6,014 bases of DNA from Acutalibacter sp. GTDB taxonomy: Bacteria > Bacillota > Clostridia > Oscillospirales > Acutalibacteraceae. Shown here piece by piece: positions 1 through 5,011 of this stretch. Position 1 is the stretch's first letter. Every line of letters begins with the position of its first letter. The notes under the pieces are model-generated. The model was given only the letters and a program-made list of their open reading frames with translations. It did no database searches and was not told the DNA's origin. The DNA is taken from assembly GCA_022801475.1 (NCBI GenBank), contig JAAWSH010000110.1:1-6014 (forward strand). The letters run 5' to 3'. Both the position numbers and the translations under genes were made by a program.

Positions 1-17
1 GAGGATTTTTAACACAG

Positions 18-51
18 AAACCGTTTGCCACTGGACAAAAAGACGGTTTTT
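18..51 (+). repeat. Inverted repeat, possible weak terminator of an off-window gene
   Basis: AAACCGT at 18-24 pairs with ACGGTTT at 43-49. The 3' arm ends in a run of five T at 47-51, so on the plus strand it resembles a weak intrinsic terminator for a gene lying left of the window. The 18-base loop is long and the T run is mostly inside the stem, so this is only a possibility. Nothing else is recognised in 1-73. Confidence 0.25.
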
Positions 52-73
52 CGGAGTTTTAAGACAGACTCTA

Positions 74-287
74 GGGCCTGTCTCACCTACGGCTTTGGGT
101 ACTGCCTCCTAGTGGGGAAGAGCGGAGCGGAAAGCCCTGCTCTCGTCCAGCACATGAGATGCCTTCGCAAACTTGCCCTCAGCAGGGAACCGCCCCGGCG
201 GCAAAGAGCAACGTGTTGCGGGTTACCATCCGCGTCCCTGCTCGTGGAACGCATAATGTGTCCCCCGTAGAAACTCTCAGACGGCCC
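74..287 (-). ncRNA. Candidate multi-branched structured RNA, family not identified
   Basis: Nested complementary segments suggest a compact folded RNA. The closing helix pairs 279-287 with 74-83 (nine pairs, one bulge). A second helix pairs 265-270 with 87-92, and 262-265 may pair with 114-117. An eight-pair helix joins 235-242 to 181-188 and encloses two GC hairpins (218-221/230-233 and 190-193/198-201). A further hairpin pairs 119-123 with 139-143. Flanking G-U extensions beside three or four of these helices exist only if the RNA is read on the minus strand; one favours plus, so minus is preferred. Read this way, the RNA begins three bases past the binding-protein stop codon and could be processed from that transcript. 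The size and apparent taxon would suit the raiA-motif RNA, but I cannot recall that consensus well enough to assign it. I do not see the hallmark motifs of tmRNA, RNase P, SRP, cobalamin or T-box RNAs. Open reading frames across it look artificial. Confidence 0.5.
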
Positions 288-289
288 GG

Positions 290-1822
290 CTAGGCCAGCC
301 GCCACTCTGTTATGTTCCAGAAAATACCCACCCCGTGGTGGCCCATCACCGTATCGGCCGCAATACCCTGTACTGTGTCTTTTGCCACATAGTTGGCATC
401 TATGTAGCAGATAAAGGCATAGGGCGGGTCCTGGGCCAGGGCCTGCTGAAACTTGGCGTAGGCTTCTTTCCGCTGTTCTGTGTCCTGGGCCTGACGGGCC
501 TGGGTCAGGAACTGGTCCACCTGGAGGTTGGAGTAGCCGGAGTAGTTGGCTCCTTTGCCGGTGCCGAACACTTTGTAGGTATGGTCGTCTGCGTCGAAGG
601 GGCTTCCCCAGCCAATCAGGCAGGCCATTTGCCCGGCCCAGTCCATCTGTGCGGGCAGTTCCACAACGCAGCGAATGCCAACGTCCCGCAGCTGCTGGGC
701 GGCGGCCTGGGCAATGTCAATGCGGTCCTGTTCTCCAGGCATAACGCTGATTACAAAGCCCACCTCTTCCCCATTCCGCTGGTAAAAGCCCTCGGGCCCC
801 ATAACGCACCCAGCCTCTTCTAAAATCCGCTGGGCCCGGGCAGGGTCATACTCATAGTGGTCCACGTCCTCCAGGTGGTAGATGTTCCGCTGCAAGGGAC
901 CATAGGCAGCCATACCCTGGCCTAAAAGCACGGAGTCAATAATAGCCTGCCGGTCTATAGCGCAGCAGATGGCTGGGATCAGGTCCCGGTTTTTGGTCCA
1001 ATATGGATTCTGAAAGTTGAAAAGAATACCTCTGTAGTCCGCAGTGGTCATATCATAGCGAACAAAGCCCTTTTTTTCCACAAAGTCTTGGGCGTTCTGG
1101 GGGTCCAAAAGGGCCAGGTCCAGTTCCCCAGACTGTAGTTGAAGGGCCTGGGCATTGTCATCGGGAACGATCTTAAAAATAATTTGGTCAATCTGGGCCG
1201 TACCCTGAAAATACTCCTCGTTTTTTGTAAGGACAATGGATTGGCCCGGGTCCCAGCTCTCCAGCCGGTAGGGGCCGGTACCCACCGGAGCCCGGAAGAA
1301 AGCAGATTCCTGCATATCCTCCCCTTGCAGCCAATGCCGGGGGAGCACGGCCATGGTCATATATTCTAAAAATGCCGCGTTGGGCTCGCTAAGACGAAAG
1401 GCCACGGTGTGGTTGTCCACCACAGTAATCTCCTGCACATCCTCATAATTGGGGGCGTTTTCCGATCCGTTCTCCGGATCCATGATGGCTTCAATGGTGA
1501 ATTTCACATCCTGGGCGGTAAAGGGCTGGCCGTCGTGCCAGAGGACGCCTTGCCGCAGGTGGAAGGTGTAAGTATAAGAGGCGGGGTCATAGTCCCAGAT
1601 TTCGGCCAGGTCGGGGACAATCTGGTTTTGCCCATCGTGAGCGGTCAGGCCATTAAACAGCAGCAGGTTGATCTCGCAATGCTCGTCCATAGCCGGGTTG
1701 ATGCGGGTATAGTCCCCGCTGCCGTAGACAAGAGTGGAAGCGGCGGGGCCGGCAGCGGAATCACAGGAGCAGAGGGCCAGGCAAAGGCCTAGAGAGAGTA
1801 AAAGACAGAGGAGTTTTTTCAT
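290..1822 (-). CDS. ABC transporter substrate-binding lipoprotein, family 5 (OppA/DppA/NikA-like)
   Basis: Predicted extracytoplasmic solute receptor of 510 residues that would hand an oligopeptide, nickel complex or similar ligand to an ABC permease. The start at 1822 is chosen because AAAGGA lies 8-9 bases upstream and the protein then opens with a lipoprotein signal: MKK, a Leu-rich stretch, and lipobox LCSC with Cys20 as the lipidated residue. Family 5 hallmarks follow: INPAMDEH near residue 41, a YTFHLRQGVLWHDGQPF segment at about 85-101, a GTGPYRL-type motif, and a C-terminal half with repeated hydrophobic strand patterns ending FWNITEWRLA. The length is typical for the family (about 500-550). 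No permease or ATPase gene is visible in the window; they may lie left of position 1 or elsewhere, or the receptor may be an orphan. The ligand cannot be deduced. An in-frame ATG at 1843 lies before the ribosome binding site and is rejected. Confidence 0.95.
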   Translation of the reverse strand: MKKLLCLLLSLGLCLALCSCDSAAGPAASTLVYGSGDYTRINPAMDEHCEINLLLFNGLTAHDGQNQIVPDLAEIWDYDPASYTYTFHLRQGVLWHDGQPFTAQDVKFTIEAIMDPENGSENAPNYEDVQEITVVDNHTVAFRLSEPNAAFLEYMTMAVLPRHWLQGEDMQESAFFRAPVGTGPYRLESWDPGQSIVLTKNEEYFQGTAQIDQIIFKIVPDDNAQALQLQSGELDLALLDPQNAQDFVEKKGFVRYDMTTADYRGILFNFQNPYWTKNRDLIPAICCAIDRQAIIDSVLLGQGMAAYGPLQRNIYHLEDVDHYEYDPARAQRILEEAGCVMGPEGFYQRNGEEVGFVISVMPGEQDRIDIAQAAAQQLRDVGIRCVVELPAQMDWAGQMACLIGWGSPFDADDHTYKVFGTGKGANYSGYSNLQVDQFLTQARQAQDTEQRKEAYAKFQQALAQDPPYAFICYIDANYVAKDTVQGIAADTVMGHHGVGIFWNITEWRLA

Positions 1823-1865
1823 AGGATAAGTCCTTTCAATCAAGTAATGGGAAACAACAGGAGCC

Positions 1866-2034
1866 AGGGGAAACTTATAGGGAACGCAGTTTGTTTTCCC
1901 CTAATACGGTGTTGGAGCCGTATGCCAGTGAAAAAGGGCAAAGCGGTGATCTTACATGCAGCGACCGGGCCGGTAGATGAAACTCGGTGCCAGTGGGGAT
2001 CATTCTGTACAACTAAAAATGTTCTTCCACTGAC
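1866..2034 (-). other. Stem-loop cluster upstream of the binding-protein gene
   Basis: Between the terminator at 2077-2113 and the lipoprotein start there is no convincing gene. On the minus strand three stem-loops appear in order: 2027-2034 with 1989-1996 (eight pairs, one a G-U available only on the minus strand), 1918-1923 with 1904-1909 (six pairs) and 1895-1902 with 1866-1873 (eight pairs, 21-base loop). None is followed by a T run, so they are not intrinsic terminators. They could be an untranslated leader of the binding-protein mRNA. I found no good sigma-A promoter in this stretch, so where that mRNA starts is unknown. Confidence 0.3.
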
Positions 2035-2076
2035 CCAAAGAACCGGCAAGGCGGCTAGGGCTAGATTCTGTCCAAC

Positions 2077-2113
2077 AAAAAAGCACACGTTCCCTCTGGG
2101 AGGGAGCGCGTGC
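2077..2113 (-). terminator. Strong intrinsic terminator (distal of a tandem pair)
   Basis: Arms 2101-2113 and 2083-2095 form twelve pairs out of thirteen, with a five-base loop. On the minus strand the stem is followed directly by six T (2082-2077). The plus-strand flank lacks a comparable T run, so the direction is minus. It stops transcription coming from the promoter at 2255-2283, or read-through from the transglutaminase gene, before the binding-protein gene. Confidence 0.8.
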
Positions 2114-2130
2114 CTTCTATGCACACATAA

Positions 2131-2158
2131 AAAGTTAAAAAAGGCAGTAGCCTCTTTT
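2131..2158 (-). terminator. Intrinsic terminator (proximal of a tandem pair)
   Basis: Arms 2150-2158 and 2137-2145 pair over nine positions around a four-base loop. On the minus strand the 3' arm ends in six T, followed by AAC and five more T. One position is a G-U pair on the minus strand but an A-C mismatch on the plus strand, which favours minus, although the plus strand also has T-rich flanking sequence and could terminate weakly. Confidence 0.7.
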
Positions 2159-2248
2159 ATTTTAGAAGCGTTAACTATAATTTGCTGGAGCAGCATCGTC
2201 TCAAAGGATTCAGAGGCTTCGGCCCCTGGAATGCGGCTTCATGCCGCA
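2131..2248 (-). ncRNA. Candidate small RNA of about 115 nt
   Basis: A near-consensus promoter at 2255-2283 should start a transcript near 2248, and an intrinsic terminator ends it near 2131. Between them the minus strand folds into three short hairpins: a five-pair stem beginning right at the expected 5' end (loop ATGAA), a six-pair stem with CGAA loop (arms about 2222-2227 and 2212-2217, one G-U), and a five-pair stem TGCTG/CAGCA near 2183-2195. A leaderless ten-codon frame opening with MKPHSRG starts a few bases after the predicted 5' end, and a longer frame starting at 2196 runs through both terminators; neither has a good ribosome binding site. It could be a trans-acting small RNA or a prematurely terminated leader of the downstream binding-protein gene. 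No known family was recognised. Confidence 0.45.
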
Positions 2249-2254
2249 GGAACC

Positions 2255-2283
2255 ATTATAACGCATGGCGGAGAGAAAGTCAA
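2255..2283 (-). promoter_or_regulatory. Sigma-A promoter for the candidate small RNA
   Basis: On the minus strand TTGACT (2283-2278) is followed after exactly 17 bases by a perfect TATAAT (2260-2255). This matches the housekeeping consensus at 11 of 12 positions with optimal spacing. Transcription would run leftwards from about 2248 into the region ended by the two terminators. It is oriented the same way as the flanking genes but is separated from the binding-protein start by about 430 bases. Confidence 0.8.
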
Positions 2284-2573
2284 GCTTAGGGGATGATGGG
2301 CTTTTGCAAGGACTGCTAGAAGCGGGTCGCTGCCAAAAGTCCCTGCTTTTCTGGTTTTGGCAGTGTATACCGATTTTCCCTCCTATCTGCGGAAACGGAG
2401 GGAACTGGGCGCTTCTGCTTCCCGGTTCGCGCTGCCAGAAGGTCAAATTAGGCTTTTGCACCTTGGGACCCTCATAAGGCTATCCCGTCTGCTGCGTGCC
2501 AGTGGTGAAGAACAGGACACGGATCCTTGCCGCTGTGAGCTTTTCGTAAGAATATGTCCGCCATTTTTGAATA
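2284..2573. other. No convincing gene; contains a run of three stem-loops (2328-2441)
   Basis: No reading frame here has both a ribosome binding site and a recognisable protein family. Three stem-loops lie close together: 2330-2338 with 2355-2363 (nine perfect pairs, extended to eleven on the plus strand through a G-U and a C-G), 2376-2383 with 2397-2404 (eight perfect pairs), and 2405-2412 with 2429-2438 (eight pairs with a two-base bulge). The third competes with an alternative six-pair stem, 2412-2417 with 2436-2441. The G-U extension of the first hairpin mildly favours plus-strand RNA, but no good plus-strand promoter was found upstream. The rest of the stretch (2442-2573) shows nothing I can name. 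Confidence 0.35.
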
Positions 2574-2611
2574 GAGGAAGGGCGCACCGTTTACACGACA
2601 CGCCCTTCCTC
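2574..2611 (-). other. Long stem-loop in the 3' region of the transglutaminase-like gene
   Basis: Arms 2601-2611 and 2574-2584 are perfectly complementary over 11 bases. Read on the minus strand the stem continues through three consecutive G-U pairs and three Watson-Crick pairs to a GTAA (GNRA-type) loop, about 17 pairs in all. On the plus strand the same three positions are C-A mismatches, so the functional RNA is probably minus, the same strand as the gene ending 35 bases upstream. No T run follows, so it is not a standard intrinsic terminator. It may stabilise the mRNA 3' end or cap it against exonucleases. Confidence 0.5.
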
Positions 2612-2645
2612 ATATTATGGGGGACTTACCCTTGTACTCTGAAGT

Positions 2646-3716
2646 TTAATAAATACTGGTGGCTTGATAAGACTGTGCCTTTGCCTGGTACTTGACATTG
2701 TTGTTGCCAGAGGCCCAGGTGGGATCCATCAGCATCCATTTTTTGCCATTAAACCGAACCGCACCGTTAATCCAGCCGTCCTTCTCGGAATAGACGTTGA
2801 TCCAAGCATGGTACTCGCTGTTGCTTGCATAACCCATCACCAGCTTGCAGGGAACGCCCTGGCTGCGGAGCATACCGGCCATGAGGGCGGCGTAGTCAAA
2901 ACAGACGCCCTTCTTGCTCTTCAGCACACTGTCCAGGTCCGGCATATAGCCGTTCTTCTCGCCACGGCGTACCGCGTCCGCAAAGGCGTTGTCATACTTC
3001 AGGTTCTTTACCACATAGTTGTACACAGCCTCTACCTTCTTCATGGCGTCTTTCTGCTTGCCCGCCAGCTTTTCGGCCTGGGCCACGGTATTTTTGGCGT
3101 CCTCATAGTTCACATACTGGTTGGAGTACAGGAAGGGACCAAACTCATCCTTTAGCTTGGCGGTAAAGGTAGCGGTGCACACCACGGCATATTTGCTGCC
3201 GGTAGTGTTCTCATATACCTTTACGGTATAGCTGCCGTTGCCGTCCGCCAGGGTGAAGGTCTCCCACTGGCCAGCCTTGATGTCATGAATATATTCGCTT
3301 TGGGGGCCAGTCACCTTAACCCGCAGGCGCTTGCTGGTTGTAGCGGTGTATTTCACCATAAAGTAGCCATCGGTGGTATTAGAATAATCGATGGTAGCTT
3401 TCTGCTGCTTTGCCACCTTTGTGCCAGAAGCCACGGGCTTTACCTTTTTCATTACGGCGGCGCTGCCGCTGGAAAGAGCGATAATCTCCTCCGCCAGTTC
3501 CACTTCACCCATGTCTACTTCTTCCACATAGGCTTCGTCCTCCGCGTCTTCAAAGTCTAGTCCGCTGGCAGTGTCCAGCTCTTCCTCCGCGCCCACGCCG
3601 GACTGAGCGGTTTCAGAGCCTGTGCCGGCCCCAGAGGGGTTCCCAGTTTGGCCGCAGCCCGTAAGAAGCGTAATGGCCAGTAGTAGCGGGAGGGCCCTCT
3701 TGAAAATTTTCGTCAT
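2646..3716 (-). CDS. Transglutaminase-like lipoprotein (surface-anchored)
   Basis: Predicted 356-residue exported lipoprotein with a C-terminal transglutaminase/protease-like core. The start at 3716 has GGAAAG eight bases upstream and gives a classic signal: MTKIFKR, a hydrophobic stretch, and lipobox LTGC with Cys21. Residues 22-43 are a Gly/Ser/Thr linker and 44-78 a strongly acidic segment. Residues about 100-190 have the alternating pattern of a beta-sandwich domain. The core from about 200 carries the family triad: Cys272 in GVCFDYA, His303 in YHAWINVY and Asp331 in MDPTW. In this superfamily these residues support amide-bond cleavage or crosslinking, so it may act on envelope proteins or peptides; the real substrate is unknown. 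It appears monocistronic, with its own promoter at about 3800. A longer frame beginning at 3953 lacks a ribosome binding site and would bury the signal peptide, so it is rejected. Confidence 0.93.
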   Translation of the reverse strand: MTKIFKRALPLLLAITLLTGCGQTGNPSGAGTGSETAQSGVGAEEELDTASGLDFEDAEDEAYVEEVDMGEVELAEEIIALSSGSAAVMKKVKPVASGTKVAKQQKATIDYSNTTDGYFMVKYTATTSKRLRVKVTGPQSEYIHDIKAGQWETFTLADGNGSYTVKVYENTTGSKYAVVCTATFTAKLKDEFGPFLYSNQYVNYEDAKNTVAQAEKLAGKQKDAMKKVEAVYNYVVKNLKYDNAFADAVRRGEKNGYMPDLDSVLKSKKGVCFDYAALMAGMLRSQGVPCKLVMGYASNSEYHAWINVYSEKDGWINGAVRFNGKKWMLMDPTWASGNNNVKYQAKAQSYQATSIY

Positions 3717-3799
3717 TGCGACCACTTTCCTTTCTTTAGGTACTGGAATTCGTTCATATAAATCAGAGAAACCGGGGGCGTTCCTTTCTGACTGCATTA

Positions 3800-3831
3800 A
3801 GTATAGCACAGTCAAACGAAAAATGGAAGTA
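3800..3831 (-). promoter_or_regulatory. Extended -10 promoter of the transglutaminase-like gene
   Basis: On the minus strand TGC directly precedes TATACT (3808-3800), an extended -10 element with five of six bases matching TATAAT. The -35 position (about 3824-3831) is poor (TTCCAT), as is usual when the TGn motif compensates. Just upstream, 3831-3870 is very A/T-rich with long T and A runs and could act as an UP element. The predicted untranslated leader is about 77 bases. Confidence 0.65.
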
Positions 3832-3897
3832 CTTTTTGCAAATTTTCTTTCTTTTTTCAAAAAAAATGTATCGGAAGTAGCAAGGCCGCCAATACTA

Positions 3898-3911
3898 TAC
3901 CATAGATGGTA
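3898..3911. promoter_or_regulatory. Palindrome in the divergent intergenic region, possible operator
   Basis: TACCAT at 3898-3903 is mirrored by ATGGTA at 3906-3911 around a two-base centre, giving 12 perfectly symmetric bases. It lies 29 bases upstream of the erm -35 box and about 90 bases upstream of the transglutaminase promoter -10, where a dimeric repressor or activator could sit. No regulator gene is visible in the window, and a short palindrome can occur by chance. Confidence 0.3.
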
Positions 3912-3940
3912 GAGAAAGGCGCTTTTCAAAACCCTGGTCC

Positions 3941-3969
3941 TTGACAAGCCCATCCTCCTATACTATAAT
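3941..3969 (+). promoter_or_regulatory. Perfect consensus sigma-A promoter of the erm unit
   Basis: TTGACA at 3941-3946 and TATAAT at 3964-3969 are separated by exactly 17 bases, so all 12 consensus positions match. Transcription should begin near 3976, leaving a leader of about 160 bases before the methyltransferase start. Such a strong promoter would imply high constitutive initiation, which fits a gene whose expression is controlled after initiation by its leader. Confidence 0.92.
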
Positions 3970-4017
3970 ATATGCAGTGAAAGCCCCATTGGGGCGAGAC
4001 AGGAGGCTCGTTGTATT

Positions 4018-4056
4018 TTGCTGATTTGCATCTTTGCGCGTTTGAGGATTGAATAA
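4018..4056 (+). CDS. Putative macrolide-sensing leader peptide MLICIFARLRIE
   Basis: A 12-codon frame from TTG at 4018 to TAA at 4054-4056, in the leader of the Erm-type gene. An AGGAGG at 4001-4006 lies 11 bases upstream, somewhat farther than ideal. The peptide contains Arg8-Leu9-Arg10. It is established that erm leader peptides with an R/K-X-R/K motif, such as ErmDL with MRLR, stall ribosomes when a macrolide is bound in the exit tunnel. A ribosome held at codons 9-10 would cover roughly to position 4060 and block the 5' arm of the attenuator hairpin (4055-4065). The weak point is the TTG start. A competing TTG at 4011, only four bases after the AGGAGG, gives a different 13-residue peptide (MYFADLHLCAFED) without the motif. 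The assignment is therefore inference from position, motif and geometry. Confidence 0.5.
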   Translation: MLICIFARLRIE

Positions 4057-4117
4057 GGGGATAGCCAGGCCTTAAAGGGGCTTTGTCTGCTATACCCTTC
4101 TTCTGTTTTATTTTCTC
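4055..4117 (+). terminator. Transcription attenuator in the erm leader
   Basis: AAGGGGATAGC at 4055-4065 pairs with GCTATACCCTT at 4089-4099: ten of eleven positions with a single G-A mismatch. The interior (4066-4088) can form a few extra pairs, for example GCC with GGC. A T-rich tract (about 4098-4117, containing TTTTATTTT) follows, so the element resembles an intrinsic terminator. The 5' arm begins inside the leader peptide stop codon, so a stalled leader ribosome would prevent the stem from forming and allow read-through into the methyltransferase gene. Downstream, TTTCTC at 4112-4117 can pair with GAGAGG at 4123-4128 across the gene's Shine-Dalgarno sequence, so a translational layer of control is also possible. 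Confidence 0.6.
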
Positions 4118-4138
4118 AACGGGAGAGGTGCTTTTTTC

Positions 4139-4936
4139 ATGTCCAAAAATAGTCATGTCCATAAAACGTCCGGCGGCCCTGGGGGTTCTGTGCCCCTGTG
4201 GGCTTCTCAGAACTTTTTGACCAGCCAGGCGGTGATCCGCCGCCTGCTGGAAATCTCTGATATAAACAGCCGGGACTTGGTGCTGGAGATCGGGCCGGGC
4301 AAGGGCCATATTACCCGCCAGCTGCTGCCCCGGTGCGGAGCCCTGCGCTGCGCGGAGCTGGACCCCGCCTTGTGGGGGCGCCTACAGGAGCGGTTTGGGG
4401 CAATTTCCGGGTTCTCCTTATATAAGGGAGACTTTTTAAAAATGCCCTTGCCACAAGAACCCTACAAGGTGTTTGCGAATATTCCGTTTTCCTGCACCAC
4501 CCAGATTATCCGGCGGCTGACAGAGGCCAAGAACCCGCCCCAGGCTGCGTGGCTGGTGGTGGAGCTGGGGGCGGCCAAACGCTTTGCGGGGCTGCCCGGA
4601 GAGAACCTGACCTCCCTAAGCCTGCGGCCCTTTTTTGGGGCAAAAGTGGCGGCACGGGTGGCCAGAAAAGAGTTTCACCCCATGCCCCGGGTAGACGCGG
4701 CTCTTTTGGAGCTGCGCCGGCTGGACCAGCCGGACTTGCCCTGGGAACAACAGGCCCTGTATAAGAGCTTTTTAGCCAGAGCCTGGCGGCAGGGGTTGAA
4801 GGGGCTTTTAACAAAAAAGCAGGTCTCCACAGCGCTTGGGCTGGCGGGCCTGCCCAAGCCGGGCCGGGACGCCAACTTGGAATATGTGCAGTGGCTCTGC
4901 CTTTTCCGATGCTGGGTGAAGTTTGGCGGAAGATAG
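4139..4936 (+). CDS. erm: Erm-type 23S rRNA (adenine-N6) methyltransferase
   Basis: Predicted 265-residue SAM-dependent enzyme that methylates N6 of A2058 (E. coli numbering) in 23S rRNA, blocking macrolide, lincosamide and streptogramin B binding. The ATG at 4139 has GGGAGAGGTG ending eight bases upstream. Motifs in order: SQNFLTS (23-29); SAM-binding LEIGPGKGHIT (49-59); acidic Glu73 in CAELD; GDF (97-99); catalytic-loop NIPF (114-117) followed by SCTTQIIRRL; VELGAAKRFAG (141-151); FHPMPRVD (179-186). NIP plus the KRF and FHP.P.VD motifs, and a C-terminal helical part resembling Erm(A)/(C) (YKSFLARAW...LLTKKQ), separate it from housekeeping KsgA/Dim1. Phe117 replaces the Tyr usual in Firmicute Erm enzymes, as in many actinobacterial ones. 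Cloned Erm proteins are about 245-290 residues, so this one appears complete. It stands alone between its own promoter and terminator without mobile-element genes, suggesting a resident chromosomal determinant. The Erm class cannot be named. Confidence 0.9.
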   Translation: MSKNSHVHKTSGGPGGSVPLWASQNFLTSQAVIRRLLEISDINSRDLVLEIGPGKGHITRQLLPRCGALRCAELDPALWGRLQERFGAISGFSLYKGDFLKMPLPQEPYKVFANIPFSCTTQIIRRLTEAKNPPQAAWLVVELGAAKRFAGLPGENLTSLSLRPFFGAKVAARVARKEFHPMPRVDAALLELRRLDQPDLPWEQQALYKSFLARAWRQGLKGLLTKKQVSTALGLAGLPKPGRDANLEYVQWLCLFRCWVKFGGR

Positions 4937-4944
4937 GAGCGGAG

Positions 4945-5011
4945 CGCGGAAAGGGCTTTAAAGGCTGTGTGCCGGTGGTAAAGAGCTGGCCTGCCGCCCT
5001 TGCGTTTTTTT
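4945..5011 (+). terminator. Branched intrinsic terminator of the erm gene
   Basis: CGC (4945-4947) and AAGGGC (4951-4956) pair with GCCCTTGCG (4996-5004), nine pairs with a three-base bulge, followed directly by seven T at 5005-5011. Inside, AGGC (4962-4965) can pair with GCCT (4989-4992), or alternatively GCCGG (4971-4975) with CTGGC (4986-4990). The stem starts nine bases after the erm stop codon. Confidence 0.75.

Noticed and set aside
25..270. 81-codon plus-strand frame over the left-hand structured region
   Set aside because: No ribosome binding site, low-complexity Arg/Cys/Ser-rich product without family features, and the sequence is better explained as a folded RNA.
210..290. Riboswitch identity for the left structured RNA (purine-like GTTTCTAC or TPP-like CTGAGA on the minus strand)
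   Set aside because: Isolated short matches only; the partner segments of both aptamers are missing.
1840..2196. 118-codon minus-strand frame starting MLLQQIIVNAS
   Set aside because: It reads through two intrinsic terminators and stem-loops, lacks a Shine-Dalgarno sequence and has no recognisable domain.
2357..2695. Plus-strand frame (TTG start) with an HTH-like opening, YLRKRREL
   Set aside because: Considered as a remnant of a small regulator, but there is no ribosome binding site, the rest does not resemble a helix-turn-helix domain, and it runs through the hairpin at 2574-2611 into the antisense of the transglutaminase-like gene.
3717..3953. N-terminal extension of the transglutaminase-like protein
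   Set aside because: It would place the promoter and ribosome binding site inside the coding sequence and bury the lipoprotein signal peptide.
4011..4052. Alternative erm leader peptide from TTG 4011 (MYFADLHLCAFED)
   Set aside because: Only four bases from the AGGAGG and lacking any known stalling motif. Kept as the main competitor to the 4018 frame.
4139..4936. Housekeeping KsgA (16S rRNA dimethyltransferase)
   Set aside because: KsgA has NLPY in motif IV and a different C-terminal domain. NIPF, the GAAKRF segment, FHPMPRVD and the Erm(A)/(C)-like tail fit Erm better.
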